Assembly: GCF_900120005.1 (NCBI RefSeq)
Contig: NZ_LT635453.1
Span: forward strand, 124,001 to 188,000
DNA length: 64,000 bases
Reading direction: 5' to 3'
DNA from: Holdemania sp. Marseille-P2844
Lineage (GTDB): Bacteria > Bacillota_I > Bacilli_A > Erysipelotrichales > Erysipelotrichaceae
The notes below the pieces were generated by a model. That model did not search any database. It saw only the letters and a list, made by a program, of their open reading frames with translations, and was not told the origin of the DNA. Position 1 is the stretch's first letter; every line of letters starts with the position of its first letter. Both the position numbers and the translations under genes were made by a program. This document shows, piece after piece, positions 36,124 through 45,155 of this stretch.

Positions 36124-36917
36124 AACTCTTAAAATATGAATTGATTCATGAATGGCGCAGCTATGGGATTATCTATCTGGTCTTCATCGCCGCCTGCGGT
36201 CTGTCGCCGATCTTATTTAAAGATCAGATTATGATGAATCAGGCGATGGTTCAAACGGACTCGACGATGAACATGCTGGGCATGATTTCCATTCTTGTGA
36301 TTAGTATTCTGACAATGGCGATCATCATCAGCACAGCGATCAACATTGCACTGAATTACCGGAATTCCATGTTTAAACGCCCGGGTTATCTGACCCTGAC
36401 GCTGCCGGTCACAACGCATCAGCTGATTTTAAGCAAGGTAGTGGCGGATATTCTGTGGATTTTGATCGCCGGTTTCGTATTGATGTTTGGTTATATGCTC
36501 ATGGTTCTGGTTGCCGGAATTCTGGTGGGGATGGACTTGCCAAGCTGGTCGGAATGGATGCGCTTATTCTCCCATCTGCATATAGATCTGTCAGATCTGG
36601 TAAGATCGATCTTGGCACTGGTTCTGATTTTCTCGGGCATGGCGGAAATGATTCTGTATGTTTATATGGTCATTACGCTGCCGCAGACGAAGTTTACGCC
36701 GCGGCATAAGACGGCGATCTCCGTGACGCTGTTCTTCGCAATTTCGATCGTGCTGGGGATGATTCGCGACAGCTTTTCCGGCCCGCTGACTCAGCTGCTG
36801 CACGGAATGCCGACCAATGGAATCCTCGCGGTGGAGATTCTGATCGCCTTGCTGACCTGTGCTTTGTTCTACGGCGTCATCTACTTTATTCTTGAAAAGA
36901 AATTGGAAGTGGAATAA
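36117..36917 (+). CDS. ABC transporter permease (ABC-2 like)
   Basis: 266 residues with six hydrophobic segments (near 20-35, 55-80, 105-135, 155-185, 200-215, 235-258). The ATG overlaps the end of the ATPase gene. No substrate-binding protein is nearby, so export or lipid/antibiotic handling is more likely than uptake. The N-terminus KYELIHEWRSYGIIY is typical of YtrC-like permeases. Confidence 0.88.
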   Translation: MLKLLKYELIHEWRSYGIIYLVFIAACGLSPILFKDQIMMNQAMVQTDSTMNMLGMISILVISILTMAIIISTAINIALNYRNSMFKRPGYLTLTLPVTTHQLILSKVVADILWILIAGFVLMFGYMLMVLVAGILVGMDLPSWSEWMRLFSHLHIDLSDLVRSILALVLIFSGMAEMILYVYMVITLPQTKFTPRHKTAISVTLFFAISIVLGMIRDSFSGPLTQLLHGMPTNGILAVEILIALLTCALFYGVIYFILEKKLEVE

Positions 36918-36921
36918 ACAA

Positions 36922-36958
36922 AAGAAATTCTCATGGGCAGACCGTGGGAATTTTTTAT
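36922..36958 (+). terminator. Terminator of the GntR/ABC operon
   Basis: AAATTCTCATGG pairs with CCGTGGGAATTT (one mismatch and G-T pairs), followed by TTTTATTT. Confidence 0.8.
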
Positions 36959-37196
36959 TTAAAACCAAAAGCAGGCAGCGAAAAGTTCGGATTTACGGGA
37001 TAACTTTTGAAATGTGATTGGCAACCAGCGACTTCTGCTTGCGGAAAGTTCCTGTAAAAGCCAAGGTTGAAATAGAGGGAAGGAAAAAAAATTTGAGGCT
37101 CAGAGAGAAAAAAACGCCACGAAGTTTTCCAATTTCTATTTAAAGTTATAAAATGGTTCGAGGCTGGCCATACTAACGACCAGGAGGATCGATGAG

Positions 37197-37391
37197 ATGA
37201 AAATGATCAATGGAATTGCCTTGCTTCTGGTCATCGTCGGCGCAGTCAACTGGGGTCTGGTCGGAGCTTTTGAATTCAACCTGGTTTCCTTCCTGTTTGG
37301 TCCAGGCACGCTGTTTTCACGGATTATCTACAGTCTGGTAGGGATCAGTGGCCTGATCGCGCTGACCTTCTTCGGAAGACTTGGCGACTGA
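37197..37391 (+). CDS. DUF378-family small membrane protein
   Basis: 64 residues, two transmembrane helices. Contains the family core IVGAVNWGLVG and a C-terminal half ending SLVGISGLIAL. RBS CAGGAGGATCGATGAG, 9-nt spacing to the ATG. Family function unknown, widely found as stand-alone genes in gut Firmicutes. The 280 bp upstream shows nothing else. Confidence 0.9.
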   Translation: MKMINGIALLLVIVGAVNWGLVGAFEFNLVSFLFGPGTLFSRIIYSLVGISGLIALTFFGRLGD

Positions 37392-37460
37392 CAGAAACCG
37401 GCAATGCTTTTTTTCCTGAGCTAAATCAGGTATAATGTCACCGAAGAGGTGACTTTTTTT

Positions 37461-38258
37461 ATGAGTCTTGTAATTACGATTGTCTGCTTCGCGATTTCAG
37501 CGGGCATGTTGATTTCCCTGCTGACGTTGCTGAAGCGTTCCAAGAAAATGAAAAAACTGATTGCCTGCGTCGATCAGATCGGCGATGAAGCCCAATTTTT
37601 TCCGGTAATTGATCAGTTTATCACGTCGATTCAGGATCCGGAGTTTGCGGCGAAAGGTGAAATCCTGAAATTGTGGGGATTGATCAAGTTTTATCATGAG
37701 TTGTCTGAAATTGAAGCATGCCTGCAGCGTATTGATTTAAGTAAAATCATCATTGATCCGAAGCATCGCCGGCGCAATAAGATCGGCTTAAACGAAGATA
37801 GTTTTTATTATCTCTGTTTCGCGTGCAGCTTCAAAGCGTACAGCCAGAACAAGACCGAGCTGTTAAACCGCCTGCATGAAAAGGTGCTGGAAAAGGAAGA
37901 TTATTTTCAGGATCAGCTGTTCTATCAGTTATACTCCGCCAGCTGGAACTGGTATACGAAGCAGGGCGACCGCGGGGAAGCCGTATTTCTGGATCTGGCG
38001 CAGGGCCTGATCAGAAAAATGAAATGTTCCCGGCAGATGCTGGATATTTACCGGAATATCGCCGCGGCTTTCCTGGCGGGAATCGCGCAGGATCGCGGCG
38101 ATACGGAATTAGCGCAGCGGGTGGAAAAGCCGGTGTCCAGCTGGGCGGCAACGGAAATGGGCGGCAACATCCTGCGGGATCTGGGAATCCGCGAAGTGAG
38201 TCCGATGCAGAGCTGGTCGAAAACGGAAGCGGCAGAAGAAGAAAAGCCGGAAAAATAA
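37461..38258 (+). CDS. Membrane-anchored hypothetical protein
   Basis: 265 residues from the ATG at 37461; GAGGTGA lies 8 nt upstream. One N-terminal TM helix (residues ~2-24) followed by a helical, TPR-like cytosolic part with no catalytic motif recognised, ending in an acidic EEEKPEK tail. TATAAT at 37431-37436 gives a leader of only ~18 nt. GTCACC (37437-37442) and GGTGAC (37448-37453) plus seven T form a terminator-like hairpin in DNA, but transcription would start inside it. Confidence 0.7.
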   Translation: MSLVITIVCFAISAGMLISLLTLLKRSKKMKKLIACVDQIGDEAQFFPVIDQFITSIQDPEFAAKGEILKLWGLIKFYHELSEIEACLQRIDLSKIIIDPKHRRRNKIGLNEDSFYYLCFACSFKAYSQNKTELLNRLHEKVLEKEDYFQDQLFYQLYSASWNWYTKQGDRGEAVFLDLAQGLIRKMKCSRQMLDIYRNIAAAFLAGIAQDRGDTELAQRVEKPVSSWAATEMGGNILRDLGIREVSPMQSWSKTEAAEEEKPEK

Positions 38259-38432
38259 CAAACCGGATTTTGTATTAACCCGAATTTTTTTGAAATCAGG
38301 AGAATAAAACATAAAATGTCGCAAAAATGATGGATAAAACTGTTATCCTGCGTAAAGCTGTAAATAGCAGAAGGAAACTTCGTCTGCGAAAAGTTGAAAG
38401 TCCCTGGTCTGAAACGGGATTTAAAAATATTT

Positions 38433-38460
38433 GGCAATCTCAAAAGAGGTTGCCTTTTCA
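38433..38460 (+). terminator. Terminator hairpin downstream of 37461 gene
   Basis: GGCAATCTC, loop AAAA, GAGGTTGCC (9 bp), then TTTT. It lies 175 bp after the stop; the sequence in between shows no gene. Confidence 0.75.
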
Positions 38461-38500
38461 TTTGAGAAAAAAGAAAAGACGAAAAATCAAGTCTGCGGAT

Positions 38501-38664
38501 AGGACAACCGGGCAGAATTCTGATATAATGATCGCGCACGAAAAGACCGGGATGAATTGAAATCCGGTCATTTTGCGTCTTGTTGACACGGTGAGCACAA
38601 AATGGTGCACCCCTTCAACAAGAGGTTGAACTACGCTTCTATGAAAAGACAGGAGGAATGATTT
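38501..38664 (+). promoter_or_regulatory. pth promoter and structured leader
   Basis: AGGACA (38501-38506), 17 bp, TATAAT (38524-38529). The ~130-nt leader contains two hairpins: GACCGGGAT/AATCCGGTC near 38545-38569 and a larger one at 38579-38622, in which CTTGTTGA pairs with TCAACAAG around an inner GGTG(AG)CAC/GTGCACC stem. RBS AGGAGGAATGATTT. No known riboswitch was recognised. Confidence 0.6.
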
Positions 38665-39228
38665 ATGAAGTTAATCGTCGGCTTAGGCAATCCCGGCCGA
38701 GAATACGAACATACCCGTCACAACGCCGGTTTCGATGTGCTGGACCGGCTGGCTGATCTGTTGAACACCGGCATCAGCCAGTCCAAGTTCAACGCGCTGA
38801 TCACAACAGTGCGCACCGGACAGGAAACGATCCTTTTGATGAAACCCCAGACCTACATGAACAATTCCGGGGAAGCGGTGATCCAGGCCGTCCAGTTCTA
38901 TAAAATCCCGGTCGATCAGATTTTGGTAATTCACGACGACCTCGATCTGCCTGTCGGCAAGATCCGTATCCGCACCTCCGGCAGCGCCGGGGGCCAGAAG
39001 GGGATGAAGAACATCATCGACCATCTGCATACTCAGGATATCGCCCGGATCCGCGTCGGAATCGACAAAAATCCTTTGATTCCAATCGTCGATTATGTGC
39101 TGGGCAAAGTCCCGGCCGATCAGCGCGAGGACTATCAGGCGGCGATCAACCATGCGGCGGAAGCGGCCAAAGCCAGTATGACGATGCCGATCAGCGACGT
39201 CATGAACCGCTTCAACCGCAGCCGATGA
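38665..39228 (+). CDS. pth: Peptidyl-tRNA hydrolase
   Basis: 187 residues. Releases peptides from drop-off peptidyl-tRNA. N-terminal VGLGNPGREYEHTRHNAGF holds Asn10 and catalytic His20; the conserved HDDLDLPVG near residue 92 gives the second catalytic Asp; GGQKGMKNI follows. Overlaps mfd by ATGA, the pth-mfd-spoVT order of Bacillus. Confidence 0.97.
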   Translation: MKLIVGLGNPGREYEHTRHNAGFDVLDRLADLLNTGISQSKFNALITTVRTGQETILLMKPQTYMNNSGEAVIQAVQFYKIPVDQILVIHDDLDLPVGKIRIRTSGSAGGQKGMKNIIDHLHTQDIARIRVGIDKNPLIPIVDYVLGKVPADQREDYQAAINHAAEAAKASMTMPISDVMNRFNRSR

Positions 39229-42200
39229 ATTTCCTGTTAGGCCGGCTGGCAAACAATCCAGCCGTTTTGGCCTGCACGGAGCAACAAGCCTTCCTCTCCG
39301 CGTCTTCCCTCACGGAAGAAGCGCTGATTCTGGCCGCCAGCTACGCGCAACATCCGCGGCCGATGTTGATCGTCAAGAATAACTTATATACCGCACAGCG
39401 TCTGGCGGAGAAGCTCAAATCCCTGCTTTCTCCGCAGGTCTGCGCGCTTTTCAGCGTGGAAGAATCGCTGCGCGTGGAAGCCATCGCCGCTTCGCCGGAA
39501 GCCACGGCGGAAAAAGTCGAAACGCTGAACCGGCTGCTGAACGAGGATCAGCTGATCTGCGTCACCCACGCGTCGGCGTTGGTTCGCTATCTGCCCTCAC
39601 CGGCCCAGTTTAAGCTCTGTACGATCGTCTTGAAGACCGGTATGGAAGTGTCGATGAACGAGCTGAAACGCACGCTGATCGCGGCCGGTTATCAACAGAC
39701 CGCCCGCGTCGACCAGCCGCTGTGCTTCGCCAGCCGCGGCGGGATTATCGACATCTACTCCATCAACAGTGAAACCCCGGTGCGGATTGAATTTTTCGAT
39801 ACCGAGATCGAGAGTATCCGCACCTTTGATATCGCCACCCAGCGCACCGTCGAGGTCAAAGCCGAAACTGAAATTGTCCCGGCCTCCGACCTGCTTCTGG
39901 ATGACGAGCAGATAAGCTTGATTCAGCAGCGCGTCCGCCGCCATCTCGAGTCGCTCAAAAGCCGCTATACCCATGGCGAATACGAACAGATCGAGGGTAT
40001 CATTGACCTTGATATGGAAACGATGCGCGCTCATCTGCGGGAAAGCCGGCTGTATCCTTATCTGAGCTATCTTGATGACAACAGCTCGCTGATCGACTAC
40101 TGTCCTAAAGCTCAGGTTTTCCTGTCCCATCCCGATCAGATTAAAACCCATCTTCATCAACTGAGCGAGGAAACGACGGCGTATATTCAGGAAATGACGC
40201 TGGAGCTGAAAATGCTGCCGCGCTTCACCGTCCAGCATGAATTAAACACCGTGCTCGCCGGACGCAAGGTTACGGAAATCGACAGCTTCGATTCGCTGCG
40301 CAGAGTTCCGCACGCGATGATCCGCGAGGTTGCGCTGCCCAACGAAACGCTGGAAATGAAGCTACAGATCGCCCTGAAGGAAGGCCGCGGACGTCAGCTG
40401 TATTTCTTCTTGCAGGAACATGAGCTGAAGGAAATCGTGCCGATCCTCAAAGGCAAGGAAATTCCGTTTCTGCTCAATGATCGTAAGCCGCATGACGAAG
40501 GTCTGGTCTTGATCAATCAGTCATTGGACGAAGGGTTTGAGGCGCTTAAGGAAAACATTGTCGTTTACACTTCGCACGAACTATTTAAGAAAAAGACCAA
40601 GCTGGGCCGCTACGCCTCCAAGTTCAAGGAAGCCGAAGCACTCAGCAGCTATCAGGATTTACAGCCGGGCGATTTTATCGTTCATTCCCAACACGGCGTC
40701 GGGCAATACCTTGGGATCGTGACCCGCGAGTTCAACGGTGTTCATAAGGATTTCCTGCGCGTCGTCTACAAGGGCAACGACGAGCTGTTAGTTCCGCTGG
40801 AACAATTCCGTCTGGTGCGTAAATTCGTCTCCCGTGAAGGGGTTGTGCCGAAACTGAATAAGCTGGGCAGCCATGATTGGGAAAAGACCAAGCAGCGCTT
40901 GAAAGACAATGTCAACGAGATTGCCGACCGCCTGGTCAAGCTGTATTCCCAACGCGAGGAAAATATCGGCTACGCCTACGGGCCGGATTCTCCGCTCCAA
41001 CAGGAATTTGAAGACGATTTCGATTACGAGCTGACGCCCGATCAGGCACTGGCCGTGCAGGAGATCAAAAAAGACATGATGCAGTCCAAACCGATGGATC
41101 GTCTGTTGTGCGGCGACGTTGGCTTTGGCAAGACCGAGGTCGCGCTGCGGGCTGCGTTCAAGGCGATTACCGAGGGCAAGCAGGTCGCGTTTTTGTGCCC
41201 GACCACGATCCTTTCCCTGCAGCACACCGCCACGGCCATGAAGCGCTTTGAAAACTTCCCGATTCACGTCGAGGTCCTCAACCGGTTTGTCGTGGAGTCC
41301 AAACAAAAGGAAATTCTGCGCGAACTCAAGGAAGGAAAGGTCGATATGATCATCGGCACGCACCGGATTCTGTCCAAAGACGTGCAGTTTCACGATCTCG
41401 GGCTGTTGGTCATTGACGAAGAACAACGCTTCGGGGTTGAACATAAGGAAAAGATCAAGGAAATGAAGGAATCCATCGACGTGCTTTCGCTCTCCGCCAC
41501 GCCGATTCCGCGCACCTTGCAGATGTCGCTGATCGGCATCCGCTCCTTGTCCCAGCTGGAAACACCGCCGAGCAACCGGATGCCTGTGCAGACCTATGTC
41601 ATTGAGAAAAACCGGGCGTTGGTCAAGGAAGTCATCGAGCGCGAGCTGGCCCGGCAGGGACAGGTGTTCTACCTGTTCAACAACATCCAGGAAATCTACA
41701 ATGTCGCCCGTCAGATCAAGCAGGACGTGCCGGAAGCGGAAATCGCCGTCGCTCATGGCAAGATGAGCCGCGATGAAATTGAGGAAGTCATGATGCAGTT
41801 CACGGATAACGAAGTGAACGTGCTGATCTGCACGACGATTATCGAAACGGGCATCGACATTCCCAACGCCAACACAATTCTGATCGAAAACGCCGATACC
41901 TTCGGTCTGGCACAGCTCTATCAGATCAAAGGCCGGGTCGGCCGCAGCGACCGCATCGCCTATGCCTATCTGATGGTGCGTCCGCGCAAGCAGGTGAACG
42001 AGATCGCTCAGAAGCGCTTGCAGGCGATCAAGGAATTCACGGAGCTGGGCAGCGGTTATAAGATCGCGATGCGGGATTTGACGATCCGCGGCGCCGGCGA
42101 TTTGTTAGGCCCGAGTCAGTCCGGCTTCATCGACACCGTGGGGATTGATATGTATATTGAAATGCTGCAGGAAGCGATCGCCGAGAAGAAAGGCGAAGTC

Positions 42201-42668
42201 AAGCCGGAGGTCAAAGAACCTGTCCGCGCGCAGGTTCAGGTCGACGGCTACATTCCGAAGCAGTTCGCCCCGCTGGATTTTGAGAAAATCTCGCTTTACC
42301 AGCGGATTGATGCAACGGCGGATGAAGCGCAGCTCATGGCGCTGAAAGAAGAAACCCAGGATTATTTTGGCAAAATGCCGAAATCCGTCGGCTTGTTGTT
42401 TGAGAAGAAACGACTCGATATCCTGCTGAACGAACCGCGGATCGATTCTTTCCGCGACGTTAAAAACCAGATGGAAATCGTCTTCTCCAAAGCCTTTTCC
42501 GATCATATCGACGGCGTGAAATTATTTGAAACCTTCACGACGATCTCCAAGGATATCCAGCTCCGGTATGTGCAGGGCAAGAATATTGTCCGGCTGCCGA
42601 AAAAAGGAAATGAACTGGCGCTGGCCATCGAAGTGTTGGATCAAAGTAAGAAACTGGAAGTTTCATAG
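39225..42668 (+). CDS. mfd: Transcription-repair coupling factor
   Basis: 1147 residues. Removes RNA polymerase stalled at lesions and recruits UvrA. UvrB-homology module (1-~450), RNAP-interaction domain around 480-560 (GDFIVHSQHGVGQYLGI), RecG-like translocase with Walker A CGDVGFGKTEVALRA (~627-641) and VIDEEQRFG, the TRG motif, and the C-terminal D7 domain. The start is within the pth stop and lacks its own RBS, so it is translationally coupled. Confidence 0.98.
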   Translation: MNFLLGRLANNPAVLACTEQQAFLSASSLTEEALILAASYAQHPRPMLIVKNNLYTAQRLAEKLKSLLSPQVCALFSVEESLRVEAIAASPEATAEKVETLNRLLNEDQLICVTHASALVRYLPSPAQFKLCTIVLKTGMEVSMNELKRTLIAAGYQQTARVDQPLCFASRGGIIDIYSINSETPVRIEFFDTEIESIRTFDIATQRTVEVKAETEIVPASDLLLDDEQISLIQQRVRRHLESLKSRYTHGEYEQIEGIIDLDMETMRAHLRESRLYPYLSYLDDNSSLIDYCPKAQVFLSHPDQIKTHLHQLSEETTAYIQEMTLELKMLPRFTVQHELNTVLAGRKVTEIDSFDSLRRVPHAMIREVALPNETLEMKLQIALKEGRGRQLYFFLQEHELKEIVPILKGKEIPFLLNDRKPHDEGLVLINQSLDEGFEALKENIVVYTSHELFKKKTKLGRYASKFKEAEALSSYQDLQPGDFIVHSQHGVGQYLGIVTREFNGVHKDFLRVVYKGNDELLVPLEQFRLVRKFVSREGVVPKLNKLGSHDWEKTKQRLKDNVNEIADRLVKLYSQREENIGYAYGPDSPLQQEFEDDFDYELTPDQALAVQEIKKDMMQSKPMDRLLCGDVGFGKTEVALRAAFKAITEGKQVAFLCPTTILSLQHTATAMKRFENFPIHVEVLNRFVVESKQKEILRELKEGKVDMIIGTHRILSKDVQFHDLGLLVIDEEQRFGVEHKEKIKEMKESIDVLSLSATPIPRTLQMSLIGIRSLSQLETPPSNRMPVQTYVIEKNRALVKEVIERELARQGQVFYLFNNIQEIYNVARQIKQDVPEAEIAVAHGKMSRDEIEEVMMQFTDNEVNVLICTTIIETGIDIPNANTILIENADTFGLAQLYQIKGRVGRSDRIAYAYLMVRPRKQVNEIAQKRLQAIKEFTELGSGYKIAMRDLTIRGAGDLLGPSQSGFIDTVGIDMYIEMLQEAIAEKKGEVKPEVKEPVRAQVQVDGYIPKQFAPLDFEKISLYQRIDATADEAQLMALKEETQDYFGKMPKSVGLLFEKKRLDILLNEPRIDSFRDVKNQMEIVFSKAFSDHIDGVKLFETFTTISKDIQLRYVQGKNIVRLPKKGNELALAIEVLDQSKKLEVS

Positions 42669-42720
42669 AATAATCCGGGGCCGGCTGTCCCATACTATTT
42701 GTACGTAAAGGAGAGTCGGC

Positions 42721-43245
42721 ATGAAAGCAACAGGTATAGTTAGAAGACTGGATGACTTAGGGCGTTTGGTCATCCCGAAGGAAATCCGTAAAATATATAA
42801 GCTCAAGGAAGGGGATTCGATTGAATTCTTCGTCAACGAGGATTCTGAAATCGTATTGAAGAAATTCTCCGTCCTGAGCGATGAAACGGAGTCGATTACG
42901 CGGATGTGTCAGACGCTGCAGGAAGTCACGGAACATCCGGTCTTGTTTGTAGAGGACGATCAGATCTTATGCGTCGGTCAGGCGAAGCTGGATGAATGGC
43001 GCAGTCAGTCGTTGTCGGTGGAATTTCAGGAGTGCGTGAAGGCGTATCATGTCCGTCCGTTTGATCAGGTGCGCTTATTCGCCGCTAAGCCGGAAACCTT
43101 TAAGGGAACGATCTTCCCGGTTGCGGTGTACGGCGACTGGCTGGGAGCGTTTGTCGTGCTGGAAGAGGAGACGCCGCTGCAGCCGCAGCATCTGGATATC
43201 GCGCAGGCGTTCAGCCGGCTGCTGATCCGCAATCACGAACATTAA
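42721..43245 (+). CDS. spoVT: Stage V sporulation protein T (AbrB-like regulator)
   Basis: 174 residues. N-terminal AbrB swapped-hairpin DNA-binding domain (MKATGIVRRLDDLGRLVIPK) and a C-terminal GAF-like domain (~60-170). In spore formers SpoVT modulates forespore gene expression. It follows mfd as in Bacillus, 52 bp downstream, with GGAGAGTCGGC as RBS. Presence with yabP and yabQ suggests capacity for sporulation or its remnants. Confidence 0.93.
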   Translation: MKATGIVRRLDDLGRLVIPKEIRKIYKLKEGDSIEFFVNEDSEIVLKKFSVLSDETESITRMCQTLQEVTEHPVLFVEDDQILCVGQAKLDEWRSQSLSVEFQECVKAYHVRPFDQVRLFAAKPETFKGTIFPVAVYGDWLGAFVVLEEETPLQPQHLDIAQAFSRLLIRNHEH

Positions 43246-43370
43246 CTCGTGTAACGGCATTGAATGAGAAACGGGCGGCGGATGACCAGACGGTATCGAA
43301 CATAGAATCTTTATTTTTGGCAAACTGCAGTACAGAATCATAAGATCGTCCAATTTAAGCAAAAAATGAA

Positions 43371-43428
43371 AAAACAGGCGTCTGCCGCTGTCTTCGGGTT
43401 TGCGAAGTGCGGAAGACGTCTGTTTTAT
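43371..43428 (+). terminator. Strong terminator of the pth-mfd-spoVT operon
   Basis: AAACAGGCGTCT (43372-43383) pairs with AGACGTCTGTTT with inner stems CCGC/GCGG and CTTCG/CGAAG, then TTTTATG. A-run on the other side makes it bidirectional for the converging cupin gene. The open frame across it is not a gene. Confidence 0.85.
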
Positions 43429-43549
43429 GTTGGAAAACGGAATAAAAAAACCTTTAATTTATACAAAAATATAGCGAATGTCCATGGAACGATGGCGGAT
43501 GTAGTCAGATCTGGAATTTTGGCTTTAGAAGGATTCCTTTTACAGAGCC

Positions 43550-43981
43550 TCAGCCGATAAAAAACGTTTTGCCGTCAAACGTTTCCCGGCGCAGCTTGTC
43601 ATCCAGCGCCGGCGCTGCTTCCCAATCGGAATCCGAACAGCCATATTTTATCGTGTGCAGCACCGTGCCTTCAAAAAGATAGACATTATGCGGAAGTCCC
43701 GGCGGAAGCATAAAGCACTCGTCAGGATCCAGGCGGCGGAAGGTCAGCTGTTCCGACTGCCACAAGGCGATCACAATCCACCCTTGTTCTACAATGTAAA
43801 ACTCCCGCTTCCGATGATGGATGTGGCTGGACTGCCATCCACTCTGGTTTGTGCCCAGCGTCAGAATATAACTGCTTCCCGTTTCCCGGGTCAGACGAAA
43901 CCGCAGCTCGCCGTTATTCATTTGATGATGCACAGGCTGGACGCCGAACTCCAGCGCCTGATCGTTCGTCAGTTTTCGCAT
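43550..43981 (-). CDS. Cupin-domain protein
   Basis: 143 residues with a single beta-barrel: metal motif 1 SSHIHHRKREFYIVEQG (His ligands and Glu) and motif 2 PPGLPHNVYLFEG. Likely a metal-binding sugar- or small-molecule-handling protein; the substrate is unknown. It runs against the surrounding genes and interrupts the conserved spoVT-rqcP stretch. Confidence 0.85.
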   Translation of the reverse strand: MRKLTNDQALEFGVQPVHHQMNNGELRFRLTRETGSSYILTLGTNQSGWQSSHIHHRKREFYIVEQGWIVIALWQSEQLTFRRLDPDECFMLPPGLPHNVYLFEGTVLHTIKYGCSDSDWEAAPALDDKLRRETFDGKTFFIG

Positions 43982-44240
43982 GGCGATTCCTCATTTCTTT
44001 CTGATCAGTATAAACCGGGAATAGATTTATGAACAGAGCCAAACGGATATTTGATTTTGTGAAACTGAATCTTTTAAAATTCTGCAGAAAAAGGAAAACT
44101 CCGATTCAGAGGACAGGGGATTGATAAGAATAAGCTATGTGAAAATGTTAAAATGTCTTGACATTACAAAAGCAGAGATTATAATGAAAATGTAAAAAGA
44201 GTTTAATATTAAAGAACTCTCAGATAAGGAGGCATCAAGG

Positions 44241-44567
44241 ATGAAAAAGAGAGATGAAATGGATCGGAACATTCAGCTTCGCTCGGAAGCCTGGGGCTAC
44301 AAAGCCGTCTTGCTTGCTTTGTGTGCAGCAACCTTATGGAATTGCGGACAGACCTGGCTGAACCATAGCCAATATCATCCATGGCCCTCGCTGGTCTTAG
44401 GCATGGCCGTCTGTGTCCAGGGATTTTCACAGCTTGCCTTAAAACGGCGGATGATCGCCGGCGACGACGAATATCATGAGCCGAATAAGCTGTTATGGAC
44501 AGCTGCGGCAGCGTTTGTCATCCTTGTCCTGGCGGTCGCTCTGGGCGTGGGTCTGATGCAGGGATAA
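44241..44567 (+). CDS. Small membrane protein (partner of the following HTH regulator)
   Basis: 108 residues with three hydrophobic helices (~20-37, 48-65, 83-105) and charged ends (MKKRDEMDRNIQLRSEAWGY). RBS AAGGAGGCATCAAGG. Five bp before a Cro/CI-type regulator gene. Such HTH/membrane-protein pairs are common in Firmicutes with unclear function. Confidence 0.75.
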   Translation: MKKRDEMDRNIQLRSEAWGYKAVLLALCAATLWNCGQTWLNHSQYHPWPSLVLGMAVCVQGFSQLALKRRMIAGDDEYHEPNKLLWTAAAAFVILVLAVALGVGLMQG

Positions 44568-44572
44568 CCTGA

Positions 44573-44800
44573 ATGCGAAACCGGGTCAAAGAACTGCGCA
44601 AGCAGGCGGGACTGCGTCAGGAAGATCTGGCGAAGGAATTAGGCGTCAGCCGCCAGACGATCATCGCGATTGAAAACGATAAATACAATCCGACGCTGGA
44701 GCTGGCAATGAAACTGGCGCGGCGGCTGGGCTTGCACGTCGACGAAATATTCTGGCTGGAAGAAGACAGTCCCGGAAGGGCAGAAACGCCGCGAGCTTAA
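44573..44800 (+). CDS. Cro/CI-type helix-turn-helix regulator (YozG-like)
   Basis: 75 residues: MRNRVKELRKQAGLRQEDLA then the recognition helix VSRQTIIAIENDKYNPTLEL, and a closing VDEIFWLEEDS. This small HTH-only class usually controls its own membrane-protein partner. Weak RBS; coupled to the upstream gene. Confidence 0.9.
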   Translation: MRNRVKELRKQAGLRQEDLAKELGVSRQTIIAIENDKYNPTLELAMKLARRLGLHVDEIFWLEEDSPGRAETPRA

Positions 44801-44844
44801 AAAGAGAATCAAACTATGGTATGATAAGAAGCAGAGGTGATGGA

Positions 44845-45108
44845 ATGCGATTGGATAAATATTTAAAGGTGGCCCGGATCTTAAAACGCCGCACGGTTTC
44901 AAAGGACCTGGCGGATCATCAGCGCGTGCTGATCAACGGCAAAGTGGCCAAACCGGCCAGCGAAGTCCAGGCTGGCGACCTGATCACCGTGATTTTCGGC
45001 CAGCGTCAGCTGACGGTGCGCGTGACGGAAACCACTCAGTACACCCGCAAGGAAGACGCGGCTTCCATGTATGAGGTCGTGGAGGAAAAACGCGTCGAGC
45101 TGGAATAA
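44845..45108 (+). CDS. rqcP: RNA-binding S4 protein RqcP/YabO-like
   Basis: 87 residues from the ATG at 44845 (GAGGTGATGGA). S4 core MRLDKYLKVARILKRRTVSK ... VLINGKVAKPASEVQAGD. RqcP acts with RqcH on stalled 50S-peptidyl-tRNA complexes to add C-terminal Ala tails. Its position before yabP-yabQ-divIC matches Bacillus yabO. Ends 3 nt before a long hairpin that covers the yabP RBS. Confidence 0.93.
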   Translation: MRLDKYLKVARILKRRTVSKDLADHQRVLINGKVAKPASEVQAGDLITVIFGQRQLTVRVTETTQYTRKEDAASMYEVVEEKRVELE

Positions 45109-45111
45109 ACG

Positions 45112-45150
45112 AAACCTTCTGTTCATAGGTTGATAGGGAACAGGAGGTTT
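45112..45150 (+). promoter_or_regulatory. 13-bp hairpin burying the yabP Shine-Dalgarno
   Basis: AAACCTTCTGTTC (45112-45124) pairs along all 13 positions (one G-T) with GAACAGGAGGTTT (45138-45150); the loop is 13 nt. The 3' arm contains the yabP RBS AGGAGG and is followed by TCTTT and the ATG. It could act as a terminator for rqcP, as a translation block for yabP, or both. Confidence 0.8.
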
Positions 45151-45155
45151 TCTTT

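Noticed and set aside
37437-37460. Hairpin plus seven T as terminator or SD sequestration before 37461
   Set aside because: The likely -10 (37431-37436) puts the start of transcription inside the hairpin, so it would not form in the main transcript; at most it ends transcripts from upstream.
38327-38560. 77-codon open frame before pth
   Set aside because: No RBS, very basic composition from reading through a terminator and the pth promoter.
43366-43560. 64-codon open frame on the plus strand
   Set aside because: It runs straight through the strong terminator at 43371-43428, has no RBS and no known similarity.
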